Assembly: GCA_030525525.1 (NCBI GenBank)
Contig: JAUNEN010000007.1
Coordinates: 1-64,000, forward strand
Direction: 5' to 3'
DNA length: 64,000 bases
DNA from: Erysipelotrichaceae bacterium
GTDB taxonomy: Bacteria; Bacillota_I; Bacilli_A; Erysipelotrichales; Erysipelotrichaceae
The translations under genes and the position numbers were made by a program. The notes beneath the pieces were generated by a model, which made no database searches, had not been told where the DNA came from, and was given only the letters and a program-made list of their open reading frames with translations. Each line of letters opens with the position of its first letter. Positions within the stretch are counted from its first letter, which is position 1. Below, in pieces: positions 53,069 through 62,324 of this stretch.

Positions 53069-55024
53069 TTACTCTTCGATATAAGCATAGACAACTGCCT
53101 GATAGAAGTCAAACAGTGAGTTGCATTCGAGGTTCTTGATCTTGGAATTCATAATGTCGTAATAAACGTTGGAATACAGCGGAACTTCAGGGAGATAGTC
53201 ATTCCATTCATCGATGAAGTCTACCCAAGTCTGCAGATATGTAGCATCATCGCCAGCTTCAACGCCATAAACCATATCCATGGAGAGCTTGTCGAGCTTT
53301 TCATCATCTGTGAAGTTGGTGTTCCAACCCTGAGCTACGAGTTCCGGATCCATTGTGAACTGGTAGGACTGGTCATAGAGAGCTGTGAAGTTTGTAGCGA
53401 GGTTGTACATGCCATATGTCTTAACGCCATACTGTTCACCCTGAGTTGCATCACGGTACATGTAGTTCAGAAGGTCATCGAAGGACATAACGTTCTGGTT
53501 GATTTCCATACCAGCCTTCTTTGTCTGTTCGCCGTTAGCGAGCATGACAGCGAGGAGTTCGGATACGGAGTTGCCTTCAGAAGAGGACCATTCGATGTGG
53601 AGAGGCATCAGCTTCTTGCCGTTGACTGTAACGACGCCTGTATAATCTTTGCCTTCAGCAACCTTAGCTTCTTCATCTGTAACTTCCTTGTAACGGACAA
53701 GGCCGGAACCGTCTACATAGTCTGTTCCGTCAGCGTTGTATACCCAGCCGCCTTCCTTGAGGACTTCGACAGCTGAATCAAGGCTGTAGTCATAAGTTTC
53801 GAGCTTTTCAGCAAGCTGTTCTTTGGAGTCTTTGTACATCCAGGAAGCAATTCCATACGGGCCGTGAACGACTGAACCGTAACCTTCGCAGAACTGGTTA
53901 GCGAATTCATTTCTGTCGAGCAGGTAAGCAACTGCATGACGAACTTCCTTGAACTGTGTCGGACCGAAGTCGCACTGGAACATCAGCTTACCATAACCGT
54001 TACGGTCATAGTGAACTTCTGAGAATCCACCAGATTCAACGAGGTCAAGAGCTGCGTTAACCTGAGCACCACCAGTGATGGAGGACAGGAAGTCGATAGC
54101 GCCTGTCTTCAGAGCATCGATCTGTGTTTCGTCTTCAGCCTTGACAACGATGATCTTCTGAACGTGAGGCTTCTGGCCTTCGAAGTTTCCACCGTACTTT
54201 TCATTGATTTCGAGTGTAGCTGTCAGAGCTGCCTGGTCGAATTCCTTCAGTGTGTAAGGGCCGGCAGAGATTCTGTCAGCATATACATAACGGGAAGCAT
54301 CGAGTTCGGATGCTGTGATTTCACCATCTGTGAAGTAAGCGCCGTCGCCGTCGTCAGCAACCTTGATGTCTGTCTGGCTCGGAGCATAGAGCTTCATGGA
54401 AATCGGGGACAGAGAAGCATAGCTCTCTTCGAAGTAGTAAGGAACATAGTCGGATGTGATGGAGATTGCATATGTGTAATCGTCAATCAGTCTGACACCG
54501 GACAGCTTGTTTGTTTCGCCGTTCTGGTATTCCTTAGCACCGACAACCTGGTCGGAAGAAACTTTTGCGCCTGCTTCTTTGTTCTGTGCAGAGTAAGCAA
54601 CAAGTGCATAAGCGACATAGTTAGCAGCTGTGATCGGATCGCCGTTGTTGAATGTCAGGCCTTCCTTGATCTTGACTGTGAATGTCTTTGTGCCGTCATC
54701 GTTTGCGACAGATTCGATACCTGCGCATGTTGTAGCGTTTTCGACGAGTTCGCCGCCCTGGTCTGTTGTGACTGTGCCATAGTCATCGATCAGCTGACGG
54801 ATCATTGCGTCTGAAGCGTTGTTTGTCCACCAAGCATTACCAAGGTCACCGGACAGTTCAGTTGTGCTTCCGTAGATAATCTGGCCGCCGACTGGATGTT
54901 CATCAGTTGCAGCTTCGCCTGATCCACCATCGGAAGGTGTGTTGCCCTGGGCATCACCGTTGGAGCATCCTGCGAGCATTGCAAGAGCAAGAACACCGGC
55001 TAACCACTTTCTTGAGTTACTCAT
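53069..55024 (-). CDS. oppA: Peptide-binding lipoprotein OppA (SBP family 5)
   Basis: A 651-residue lipoprotein. Signal peptide with lipobox LAGC (acylated C20), then a Ser/Gly/Asp linker (GDAQGNTPSDGGSGEAATDE), then the SBP_bac_5 fold (GQIIYGSTTELSGDLGNAWW, VKIKEGLTFNNGDPITAANY, VRHAVAYLLDRNEFANQFCE). It captures peptides outside and presents them to OppB/OppC, and so could touch the OppC propeller. Longer than E. coli OppA (543). TAGGAGG lies before the ATG. The first and probably most highly expressed gene of the operon. Confidence 0.95.
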   Translation of the reverse strand: MSNSRKWLAGVLALAMLAGCSNGDAQGNTPSDGGSGEAATDEHPVGGQIIYGSTTELSGDLGNAWWTNNASDAMIRQLIDDYGTVTTDQGGELVENATTCAGIESVANDDGTKTFTVKIKEGLTFNNGDPITAANYVAYALVAYSAQNKEAGAKVSSDQVVGAKEYQNGETNKLSGVRLIDDYTYAISITSDYVPYYFEESYASLSPISMKLYAPSQTDIKVADDGDGAYFTDGEITASELDASRYVYADRISAGPYTLKEFDQAALTATLEINEKYGGNFEGQKPHVQKIIVVKAEDETQIDALKTGAIDFLSSITGGAQVNAALDLVESGGFSEVHYDRNGYGKLMFQCDFGPTQFKEVRHAVAYLLDRNEFANQFCEGYGSVVHGPYGIASWMYKDSKEQLAEKLETYDYSLDSAVEVLKEGGWVYNADGTDYVDGSGLVRYKEVTDEEAKVAEGKDYTGVVTVNGKKLMPLHIEWSSSEGNSVSELLAVMLANGEQTKKAGMEINQNVMSFDDLLNYMYRDATQGEQYGVKTYGMYNLATNFTALYDQSYQFTMDPELVAQGWNTNFTDDEKLDKLSMDMVYGVEAGDDATYLQTWVDFIDEWNDYLPEVPLYSNVYYDIMNSKIKNLECNSLFDFYQAVVYAYIEE

Positions 55025-55043
55025 TTTTCTTTCCCTCCTAACA

Positions 55044-55070
55044 ATGCATCAACACGTTAAATTGATGCAT
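55044..55070 (-). other. 5' leader hairpin of the oppA mRNA
   Basis: ATGCATCAA (55044-55052) / TTGATGCAT (55062-55070), loop 9. It would lie within the first ~30 bases of the transcript and just before the ribosome site. Such hairpins often stabilise mRNA; an operator is also possible. Confidence 0.65.
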
Positions 55071-55081
55071 TTATACAAGGT

Positions 55082-55110
55082 ATTTTATTATTTCTCATAT
55101 ACGCTGTCAA
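55082..55110 (-). promoter_or_regulatory. Strong promoter of the opp operon
   Basis: TTGACA (55105-55110), 17-base spacer, TAAAAT (55082-55087) on the minus strand. The -35 is a perfect consensus. The region 55110-55350 upstream holds no recognisable gene; an AT-rich stretch with short open frames only. Confidence 0.88.
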
Positions 55111-55370
55111 TGTCAGTATCTTTTTTTACATTTGTCTTTCTTAATTTTTTTGTGTAAATTTTCACCTTTATTTGAAAAATTTTTATTCATTTTCAGCCGC
55201 AGTTTTCTTTATGCAGAATGATCATGCATTACAAACATCTGTCTCTGTATATGAAACAATGCACAGAAAAAGCGTATCTTTCCGCACTGAAGCTGTATAT
55301 CATATGTATGATTCCGCTGCGGATTTGTTTCTTCATAACCATGTTTTATGTTATACTCTTACTTGCATCC

Positions 55371-55459
55371 GGAGAATTACCCAAGAGGCTGAAGGGGGCG
55401 GTTTCGAAAACCGCTAGACGTGAAAGCGTGCGGGGGTTCAAATCCCTCATTCTCCGCCA
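55371..55459 (+). tRNA. tRNA-Ser (anticodon CGA)
   Basis: Class II tRNA: acceptor GGAGAAT / ATTCTCC, anticodon stem GCGGT/ACCGC with loop TTCGAAA (anticodon CGA, serine TCG), a long variable arm (TAGACGTGAAAGCGTGC), T-loop TTCAAAT, discriminator G and encoded CCA. A TATACT box (55352-55357) is 13 bases upstream. Confidence 0.95.
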
Positions 55460-55465
55460 TCACCG

Positions 55466-55497
55466 AAAAAACGCTGAGAGCTCAGCGTTTTTGTTTT
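55466..55497. terminator. Terminator between tRNA-Ser and pfk
   Basis: AAACGCTGAG (55469-55478) / CTCAGCGTTT (55481-55490), two-base loop. T run on the plus side, and A/T on the minus side, so it may serve both converging genes. Confidence 0.88.
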
Positions 55498-55517
55498 GTC
55501 AGACGACCACCTTTTCC

Positions 55518-56753
55518 TTAGAGTTTCTCAATTTCACAGTCCCTCATATAATACGGAACCGTGTGTTCGGGAAGACCGTTCTTCATGATGATGTCCGGTG
55601 TCCCCTGAATCAGAGGTCTCATATACTCAATTGCTTCTTCGGTAATTCCTCTGAAATCCGGTAACAGCCATTTGACCGGGAAGTTGCGCACAAAGTTGGC
55701 AACCCTGTCTGCATCTACTGCTGTAAATTCCACATCGTATTCTTCGACATCGGTTCTTCTGCGGATGCTGACCATCTTTCCGGTGAATTTCGGATCTGAA
55801 CTTCTCATATGAGCACTCATACCGAGACGGAACGACTCTGTCACATCGACAAGCGACTGTTCGGAGGCGTGGCAGCGCTGTGCATTGGCTAGATCCTGCA
55901 CCTTGCAGCGCTCAGAGATTCCTGCATCATAAATCATCTGCGCCAGTTCCTTCCCTGCCCCGCCAAGCACCGCATGGCCGAACAGATCATTTCTTGCTTC
56001 GCCGGCACTGACATATGTACCGTCAGGATAGTGCGCACCTTCGGAAATCACGACAAAGCATTTTGATTTCTTTTCAATGCAGCTTCTGATCTCTTCAAGA
56101 ACAGTATCCCTGTCAAAATTGACTTCCGGAACAATCAGCACATCGACAATTTCCGAAAGACATGCCGAAGCAGCCAGCCAGCCGGCATCCCTTCCCATCG
56201 TTTCAAGAATGAAGACTTCCTTGCGGCTTGAAGGATAGACATTGACATCCTGCCAGCACTGCCATGCAGTCGTCGCAATGAATTTTGCACTTGAAGCAAA
56301 ACCCGGTGCGTGGTCGATCTGTTCAAGATCGTTGTCAATGGTTTTCGGACAGCCGATGAAGCGTCTGTTTGTAATATGATTCTTTGCCGCATATTCGGAA
56401 AGAGAAGCGACCGTATCCATCGAGTCATTTCCGCCGATATAGAAAAGAGTTTCAACATCATATTTCTCCATGATGTTCATGATCTTTTCAAAATCTTCCA
56501 GATTGTCTCTCTTTAATTTATAGCGGCATGATCCGAGTGCACTCGAAGGTGTCTGCCTCAGTACAAGATTTTCGTATTCTGTCATTTTTGTCAGGTCGAC
56601 AAAGCGTTCCTGAAGAATGCCTTCAATTCCGTTGATTCCGCCAAGGACACGTCCGTAAATCGGGTTCAGCTGATTCGCCTTGATAATACCGGCAAGAGTT
56701 GCGTTGATCACGGAACTCGGCCCGCCGGATTGAGCAACAATACAATTCGCCAT
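55518..56753 (-). CDS. 6-phosphofructokinase, PPi-dependent type
   Basis: A 411-residue PfkA-family enzyme of the long/PPi class (diphosphate-fructose-6-phosphate phosphotransferase). IVAQSGGPSSVINATLAG at the N-terminus, FYIGGNDSMDTVASLSEYA (GGNDS where ATP enzymes have GGDGS), GCPKTIDNDL, ETMGRDAGWLAA and NAQRCH. Starts at the ATG 56753 with AGGAG; the longer frame crosses an intergenic terminator. PPi as donor is inferred from GGND(S) and the IDNDL region; ATP use is possible. Confidence 0.85.
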   Translation of the reverse strand: MANCIVAQSGGPSSVINATLAGIIKANQLNPIYGRVLGGINGIEGILQERFVDLTKMTEYENLVLRQTPSSALGSCRYKLKRDNLEDFEKIMNIMEKYDVETLFYIGGNDSMDTVASLSEYAAKNHITNRRFIGCPKTIDNDLEQIDHAPGFASSAKFIATTAWQCWQDVNVYPSSRKEVFILETMGRDAGWLAASACLSEIVDVLIVPEVNFDRDTVLEEIRSCIEKKSKCFVVISEGAHYPDGTYVSAGEARNDLFGHAVLGGAGKELAQMIYDAGISERCKVQDLANAQRCHASEQSLVDVTESFRLGMSAHMRSSDPKFTGKMVSIRRRTDVEEYDVEFTAVDADRVANFVRNFPVKWLLPDFRGITEEAIEYMRPLIQGTPDIIMKNGLPEHTVPYYMRDCEIEKL

Positions 56754-56784
56754 GATGATTTCTCCTGTTTGTTTTTTCAGATTC

Positions 56785-56793
56785 ATTATAGCA
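56785..56793 (-). promoter_or_regulatory. Extended -10 promoter of the PFK gene
   Basis: TGCTATAAT on the minus strand, about 32 bases before the ATG at 56753. Located at the edge of the terminator of the upstream ABC-F gene. Confidence 0.65.
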
Positions 56794-56830
56794 AAACAGC
56801 AGCCCTCCTGTGTTGAGGTGCTGCTGTTTT
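56793..56830 (-). terminator. Terminator of the ABC-F gene
   Basis: AAAACAGCAGC (56793-56803) / GCTGCTGTTTT (56820-56830), with inner CCTC/GAGG pairs. Confidence 0.85.
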
Positions 56831-56833
56831 CAT

Positions 56834-58696
56834 CTATAATTCTTCGCTGAGCTGTTCCCACTCATTCATCAGATCTGCATCTTCGCTTTCGAGCTGACTG
56901 ATTTTTTCATCAAGCTCATTGAGCTTCTGATAATCCTGATAGTAATCGGGATCAAATCTCAGTTCTCTGAGCTTTTCAAGCTCTGCCTCTGTTTCGGTGA
57001 TCTTTTTTTCGACAGCGGCAAGTCTGCGTCTTCTGCCTTCCGGGGAAAGTCTCTTTTCATTTTTGGCTGTCTGCTGTTTCGGGCTTTCTGCTTTACTGAC
57101 TGCCTGCTGTGTCTTCAGGCTTTCCGTATATTCTTCATAGGTGCCGTCAAAATAAACAGCAGTTTCATCATCATTGAGAATGACAAGTCCGGTTGCCAGC
57201 TGGTTGATGAAATAACGGTCATGCGAAACAAACAGAATCGAACCGGTAAAGCCTTTCAGTGATTCTTCCAGTGCTTCCTTGCCGGGAATATCAAGATGGT
57301 TTGTCGGTTCATCCAGAATCAGAAGATTGGAATGCTTCAGCAGCAGTTTGGCAAGAGACAGTCTGACTTTCTCACCTCCGGAAAGAACATCGACTGTTTT
57401 GAAAACATCGTCTGCCGAAAACAGGAACTGACCGAGCACGCTTCTGACAGCAGTTCTGTCAAGTTCGGGATTCTCATCCCAGAGCTCTTCAAGAACTGTC
57501 TTGCCGCTGGAAAACTGAGCGAGCTGCTGATCGAAATAGCCGACTTCAATCTGATGACCGTAGAGGAATGACCCGCTGAGCGGCGCCACCAGACCCATGA
57601 GTGTTTTGACGAAGGTTGATTTGCCGGTGCCGTTGGAACCGATGATGCCGATTCTGTTGCCGCGGTGCATCTCCATGCTGATTTCACATAAAGGCCTGTC
57701 ATAGCCGATCTTCAGCTTTTCAACATCAAGCACCCTTTCGCCGCCTTTGACTGCCGGGGTGAATTTTGCGTGGAATGTTTTTGAATCTGTTTTTTCCAGT
57801 TCAATCTTATCCATCCGCTCAAGATATTTGATTTTGGATTGCGCAAAGGCTGCCTTGTTCTTTTTATATCTGAACTTTTCGATGAGTGCCTGTAAGCGCT
57901 GGATATCCTTCTGCTGTCTGTCATAAGCCTGCTGAAGGCGTTCAAGGTCGTTTTCCTTCTGGATTGTGAAAGAAGAATAGCTGCCTGTGTAGCGCTTCAT
58001 CTTTCCGAATTCCATATCATAGACACAATCCACAACATGATCGAGGAACATTCTGTCATGGCTGACAACGACGACTGCACGCGGATAGTTTTTCACATAT
58101 CCTTCCAGCCACTCAATGGCTGAAAGATCAAGATGGTTTGTCGGTTCGTCCAGCAGCAATACATCCGGCTTGCTTAACAAAAGACGCACAAAAGCAATTC
58201 TTGTTTTCTGTCCTCCCGAGAATTCGCCGATCTTTCTTTTCAGATCCGAAAGATCAAAGCCGAAACGGGTAAAGACAGTCCTCATTTCGGATTCCCAGTT
58301 GTAGCCGTTGACCGCTTCGAATTCTTCCTGGAGCCTTGCGTATTGGGCAAGCGTCTTTTCATCCGCATGTTTCTCCATCTGTTTTTCCAGATCGCCCATT
58401 TCCTTCTGCAGATCAAAAACATGCGCATAGATTGTCATCAGCTCTTCTTCGACGGTTCTTTCATCTGATTCAAGAGCTTTCTGTGCGAGATAGCCGATGG
58501 TGGTTCCGTTCTGCTTTGAAATGATGCCGCGGTCAAAATTCTCCTCACCGCACAGACATCTCAGAAAGGTTGTTTTCCCGCATCCGTTTCTGCCGACGAT
58601 CGCAATCTTTTCCTTCCCTCTGATTTCAAAGTTGCAATCTTCAAAAACCGTCTCGGCGCCATAGTATTTAGCTGCTTTGCTGATCTGGTAAAGCAT
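56834..58696 (-). CDS. ABC-F family ATPase (ribosome-associated)
   Basis: 620 residues, two ABC domains without membrane segments. First: GRNGCGKTTFLRCL, FSGGQKTRIAF, LLLDEPTNHLD. Second: GSNGTGKSTFVKTL, LSGGEKVRLSLAKLL, LILDEPTNHLD. A linker with the charged P-site tRNA interaction motif is between (YDRQQKDIQRLQALIEKFRY ...), and the C-terminal coiled coil (KQQTAKNEKRLSPEG ... LAAVEKKITETEAELEKLREL) matches the YdiF/Uup-like subfamily. These proteins act on ribosomes; antibiotic resistance is not implied. AAGGAG lies before the ATG. Confidence 0.92.
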   Translation of the reverse strand: MLYQISKAAKYYGAETVFEDCNFEIRGKEKIAIVGRNGCGKTTFLRCLCGEENFDRGIISKQNGTTIGYLAQKALESDERTVEEELMTIYAHVFDLQKEMGDLEKQMEKHADEKTLAQYARLQEEFEAVNGYNWESEMRTVFTRFGFDLSDLKRKIGEFSGGQKTRIAFVRLLLSKPDVLLLDEPTNHLDLSAIEWLEGYVKNYPRAVVVVSHDRMFLDHVVDCVYDMEFGKMKRYTGSYSSFTIQKENDLERLQQAYDRQQKDIQRLQALIEKFRYKKNKAAFAQSKIKYLERMDKIELEKTDSKTFHAKFTPAVKGGERVLDVEKLKIGYDRPLCEISMEMHRGNRIGIIGSNGTGKSTFVKTLMGLVAPLSGSFLYGHQIEVGYFDQQLAQFSSGKTVLEELWDENPELDRTAVRSVLGQFLFSADDVFKTVDVLSGGEKVRLSLAKLLLKHSNLLILDEPTNHLDIPGKEALEESLKGFTGSILFVSHDRYFINQLATGLVILNDDETAVYFDGTYEEYTESLKTQQAVSKAESPKQQTAKNEKRLSPEGRRRRLAAVEKKITETEAELEKLRELRFDPDYYQDYQKLNELDEKISQLESEDADLMNEWEQLSEEL

Positions 58697-58710
58697 AGTT
58701 AAATCTCCTT

Positions 58711-58746
58711 AAAAAACGGGAATGGAGTTTTGAAAATTCCATTCCC
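58711..58746 (-). terminator. Terminator of asnS
   Basis: GGGAATGGA (58718-58726) / TCCATTCCC (58738-58746), T6 on the minus strand. Confidence 0.92.
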
Positions 58747-58761
58747 TGTGTTTGATCAATC

Positions 58762-60150
58762 TCAGAATAAGAGGTTGCGCGGTGTTCTTGCGAACGGAAT
58801 CACGTCTCTGATATTCTCCATACCTGTGATGTACATGACAAGGCGTTCGAAGCCAAGTCCGAATCCGGCATGCTGGCATCCGCCGTATCTGCGTAAATCA
58901 AGGTACCATTCAAGAGTATCCTTGTTCATGCCGAGCTTGTCCATCTTCGCTTCGAGAAGTTCGAGTCTTTCTTCTCTCTGGCTGCCGCCGACAAGTTCGC
59001 CGACGCCCGGCACAAGCAGGTCGCATGCGGCGACTGTCTTGCCGTCATCATTCTGTCTCATATAGAACGCTTTGATTTCAGCCGGATAGTTGATCAGGAA
59101 TGTCGGTCCCTTGACAACCTTTTCGGTGATATAGCGTTCATGTTCGGTATTGAGGTCCATTCCCCAGTAAATGTTGTTGTTTTCAAACTTCACATCAGCC
59201 TGCTTGAGAAGCTCGATTGCTTCGGTATAAGGCATTCTGCGGAATTCGCTGTTTCTGACATGGTTGAGTCTTTCGAGCAGTGTTGTATCAATACGCTCAT
59301 TGAAGAATTTCATTTCTTCAGGACATGTTTCAAGAATGTAGTCGATGCAGTATTTGATCATGTCTTCGATGACATCCATATCATAATCAAGATCTGCGAA
59401 AGCCATTTCCGGTTCGATCATCCAGAATTCAGCCGCATGGGTTGTTGTGTTGGAATTCTCGGCACGGAATGTCGGACCGAATGTATAGACATCACGGAAT
59501 GCAAGTGCGAAAGCTTCTGCCTGCAGCTGTCCCGAAACAGTCAATGAAGCATGCTTGCCGAAGAAGTCTTCTTCGTAGTTTGCATCATCTCTTGTTGTGA
59601 CAGTAAATGTTTCACCTGCACCTTCGGCATCGTTGCCGGTAATGATCGGTGTGTTGACATAGACAAATCCCTGTTCCTGGAAGAACTGATGGATTGCCAT
59701 AGCCAGGCATGATCTGACTCTGAAGACAGCGGAGAATGTATTTGTGCGCGGACGCAGATGTCCGACTTCACGGAGATATTCAAATGAATGTCTCTTCTTC
59801 TGCATCGGATAGGAACCATCACATGCACCTTCCAGATTGATTTCGGTTGCCTGAATTTCAAAAGGCTGCTTTGCATCAGGTGTCGGTACATATTTTCCGA
59901 TGACAGAAATTGCAGTACCGGTCAGGTATTTGCTGACCTTGTCATAGTCCGCGAGTGAATCTGCAGAATAGACAATCTGAACATTCTGGAAGTATGTTCC
60001 GTCATTCATCGCAATGAACGATACATTCTTACCGGCACGGTTTGTACGGATCCAGCCCTGAAGCTGTACGAAATCAGTCTGGTCTCTTTCGAATTCAGTT
60101 GCATCCCGCGTCAAAGCATAAAGTTCACGGACGCTCATTTCTGTAGGCAT
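58762..60150 (-). CDS. asnS: Asparaginyl-tRNA synthetase
   Basis: A 462-residue class IIb synthetase: an OB-fold anticodon domain ([21 protein letters not shown]) followed by the catalytic core with motif 2 ([24 protein letters not shown]) and motif 3 ([16 protein letters not shown]), ending NLLF. AGNST segment [14 protein letters not shown] fits AsnRS. So asparaginyl-tRNA is made directly. AAGGAG before the ATG. Downstream of rex by about 18 bases, so rex-asnS is likely one operon. Confidence 0.95.
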   Translation of the reverse strand: MPTEMSVRELYALTRDATEFERDQTDFVQLQGWIRTNRAGKNVSFIAMNDGTYFQNVQIVYSADSLADYDKVSKYLTGTAISVIGKYVPTPDAKQPFEIQATEINLEGACDGSYPMQKKRHSFEYLREVGHLRPRTNTFSAVFRVRSCLAMAIHQFFQEQGFVYVNTPIITGNDAEGAGETFTVTTRDDANYEEDFFGKHASLTVSGQLQAEAFALAFRDVYTFGPTFRAENSNTTTHAAEFWMIEPEMAFADLDYDMDVIEDMIKYCIDYILETCPEEMKFFNERIDTTLLERLNHVRNSEFRRMPYTEAIELLKQADVKFENNNIYWGMDLNTEHERYITEKVVKGPTFLINYPAEIKAFYMRQNDDGKTVAACDLLVPGVGELVGGSQREERLELLEAKMDKLGMNKDTLEWYLDLRRYGGCQHAGFGLGFERLVMYITGMENIRDVIPFARTPRNLLF

Positions 60151-60168
60151 AATTCATATCTCCTTTAT

Positions 60169-60789
60169 TTATTTCTTGATTGCGTTTGTTTCAAATACGA
60201 GTTCCTGAATGCTTGAAACAATATCGACGCTTTTCACATAGACATCCTGGGGAACCGAGAAGTGCTCCATCGCAAAACTGACAAATCCTCTGATTCCGCA
60301 GTCAATCAGTTTATCAACCGTTTCCTGGACATCCTTTGAGATGCAGAGAATTGCGATTCTGCATCCGGCCGGCATTTTGTCTTTCAGCTCATCCAGATCA
60401 TAGACAGGAACGGGAGCTCCCTTCACTTTCTCCGGTTCGATGTCAAATGCGCAGACGATTTCGCCGACCACATGATTCCAGTTGTTGTAATTCATAAGTG
60501 CCTTGCCGAGGTTTCCCGCTCCGACAAGAATGATCTTTTCATCGAAGTTCACACCGAGCTGCTCGGAGAAAATTTCGATCAGATCATCGACATTGTATCC
60601 GTAACCCTGTTTCCCGAGATTTCCCAGAAAGCTGAAATCCCTGCGGATCGTCGTGGATTCGATGGATACATATTCGGCAAGCTCACGGGACATGATTCTC
60701 ATCACGCCTTCGCTTCTCAGCTTGCGCAGTGCTTTGAGATATACCGGATATCTCTGTAAAGTTGCTTTGGGTACTTTTCTTTCAGTCAT
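60169..60789 (-). CDS. rex: Redox-sensing transcriptional repressor Rex
   Basis: A 206-residue regulator that binds DNA when NADH/NAD+ is low. N-terminal winged helix (TLQRYPVYLKALRKLRSEGV, VSIESTTIRRDFSFLG, KQGYGYNV) and a Rossmann domain with VGAGNLGKALM and FDIEPEKV. Start at 60789 with AAGGTG six bases before; a GTG three codons upstream is possible. It controls fermentative NADH-recycling genes elsewhere, and maybe itself (see the repeat at 60826-60851). Confidence 0.94.
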   Translation of the reverse strand: MTERKVPKATLQRYPVYLKALRKLRSEGVMRIMSRELAEYVSIESTTIRRDFSFLGNLGKQGYGYNVDDLIEIFSEQLGVNFDEKIILVGAGNLGKALMNYNNWNHVVGEIVCAFDIEPEKVKGAPVPVYDLDELKDKMPAGCRIAILCISKDVQETVDKLIDCGIRGFVSFAMEHFSVPQDVYVKSVDIVSSIQELVFETNAIKK

Positions 60790-60825
60790 ATCAGTCACCT
60801 TAACAATCTTACACCAAAACAGACT

Positions 60826-60851
60826 TTGTGAAAATATCGAAATATTAACAA
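60826..60851. promoter_or_regulatory. Imperfect palindrome upstream of rex
   Basis: TTGTGAAAATATCGAAATATTAACAA, a 26-base imperfect palindrome of 13-base halves (10 of 13 positions symmetric) whose ends TTGTG/AACAA recall the Rex operator (TTGTGAAAT-N-TTTCACAA). The half-site spacing is longer than the usual Rex box (about 18-20 bases), so identity is uncertain. Confidence 0.35.
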
Positions 60852-60864
60852 GCTGAGTTCTGAC

Positions 60865-61884
60865 TTACTCTTCTTCGCCCGGCATCAGCATTCCCGGATC
60901 TGCCGAAGCATCAAATCCACCGAATTCACCATGCTTATAGGCAACGTATCCGGCTGCACCGATCATGGCTGCGTTGTCCGTGCAGCAGTACAGCGGCGGA
61001 ATGATCAGCTTTGTTTCTTCGACTTTCGCCATTTCCTCTTCCATCATGATACGCAGTCTGGAATTGGCAGCTACACCCCCTGCCAGCACAAGCATCTTCG
61101 GCTTGTATTCCTTCACTGCCGCAATAGTCTTTTTCACCATTGAAGTTAATGCTGTTTCCTGGAAGCAGTATGCCGCATCGGCAATATTGATTTCTTCGCC
61201 TTTTTTCTCTTCTCTCTGAATCATCTGCAGAACTGCTGTCTTGAGTCCCGAGAAAGAGAAGTCATACGGATTTGCAGTTTTGGGGGTAGGCAGTGAATAA
61301 TGCGGCTTTCCCTCTTTTGCAATCTTGTCGATCTTCGGACCGCCCGGATAGCCAAGTCCGAGCACTCTTGCGACTTTGTCATAGGCTTCACCGATTGCAT
61401 CATCTCCGGTTGTGCCGATTTCTTTGAATGTCCACTCATCCGGCATCCATACTAGCTGTGTATGTCCGCCTGAAATGACAAGTGCCATTAACGGGAATTC
61501 CAGTTCGCTGACAAAGCGGTTTGCATAGATGTGACCGGTCATATGATTCACCGGCACGAGCGGCTTATGATATGCCCAGGCAATCGTCTTGGCTGCCTGA
61601 ACGCCGACATGCAGGGAACCGATCAGTCCCGGGCCTCTTGTATATGCCACCGCATCAATCTCATCCATTGTGACTTTCGCTTCCGAAAGAGCTTCGGTAA
61701 TGACGGTTGAAATGTTTTCAACATGAATGCGGCTTGCGACTTCCGGAACAACGCCGCCATAGAGTGTATGCACATTGATCTGACTGGAAACAATATTGGA
61801 AAGAATTTCCTTCCCGTCTCTTACGACCGCGCATGCTGTCTCATCGCAGCTTGATTCAATTGCCAATATCAATGTCATTTTCAT
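60865..61884 (-). CDS. tsaD: tRNA N6-adenosine threonylcarbamoyltransferase subunit TsaD
   Basis: A 339-residue Kae1/TsaD protein of the t6A synthesis complex. Motifs: LILAIESSCDETACAVV, VPVNHMTGHIYANR (metal His-His), VISGGHTQLVW, DDAIGEAYDKVARVLGLGYPGGP and VLAGGVAANSRLR. The ATG overlaps the rimI stop (ATGA); Met3 is an alternative with better spacing to GGGAGG. Last gene of the tsaE-tsaB-rimI-tsaD operon. Confidence 0.96.
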   Translation of the reverse strand: MKMTLILAIESSCDETACAVVRDGKEILSNIVSSQINVHTLYGGVVPEVASRIHVENISTVITEALSEAKVTMDEIDAVAYTRGPGLIGSLHVGVQAAKTIAWAYHKPLVPVNHMTGHIYANRFVSELEFPLMALVISGGHTQLVWMPDEWTFKEIGTTGDDAIGEAYDKVARVLGLGYPGGPKIDKIAKEGKPHYSLPTPKTANPYDFSFSGLKTAVLQMIQREEKKGEEINIADAAYCFQETALTSMVKKTIAAVKEYKPKMLVLAGGVAANSRLRIMMEEEMAKVEETKLIIPPLYCCTDNAAMIGAAGYVAYKHGEFGGFDASADPGMLMPGEEE

Positions 61885-62324
61885 AAACCTCCCAACGGTT
61901 TGATCATGAGCAGTGCATCCTCGCCGTTTGCATAATAGTTTCTGCGTTTGGCTGCATTGATAAAACCGTTTTTCTCATATAAATCTTTTGCCCTCTCATT
62001 GGAAACACGGACTTCAAGCGTGATGTTTTCACATTCTGCCTGAACTGCCCTGTTTACACAATCCTCGAGCATCTGTCTGCCGATTCCTTTTCCCTGAAAT
62101 GCACGGGCTACGCCGATATTGGCCAGCTGTGCCTGTTCAAAGGTAATCCAGAGATCATAATAGCCGCATATTTTGCCGTCTTCTTCATATACATATAAGA
62201 AGGCGTAGGGATTTCCATCCAGTTCATAGAGGAATGCGCTCTGCGGCCATGGATCATCGGTAAACAGCTCTTTTTCAAGTTCTTCGATCCGCGCAAGATC
62301 CTCTTTTCTCATTTCCCTGATCAT
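61881..62324 (-). CDS. rimI: Ribosomal protein S18-alanine N-acetyltransferase
   Basis: A 147-residue GNAT: IREMRKEDLARIEELEKELF, DDPWPQSAFLYEL, AQLANIGVARAFQGKGIGRQ (acetyl-CoA loop) and VRVSNERAKDLYEKNGF. It usually travels with tsaB/tsaD as here. ATGA overlaps on both sides. Confidence 0.93.
   Translation of the reverse strand: MIREMRKEDLARIEELEKELFTDDPWPQSAFLYELDGNPYAFLYVYEEDGKICGYYDLWITFEQAQLANIGVARAFQGKGIGRQMLEDCVNRAVQAECENITLEVRVSNERAKDLYEKNGFINAAKRRNYYANGEDALLMIKPLGGL

Noticed and set aside
54164-54814. Plus-strand open frame of about 216 codons
   Set aside because: Antisense to oppA; composition reflects the Ser/Asp codons of the binding protein.
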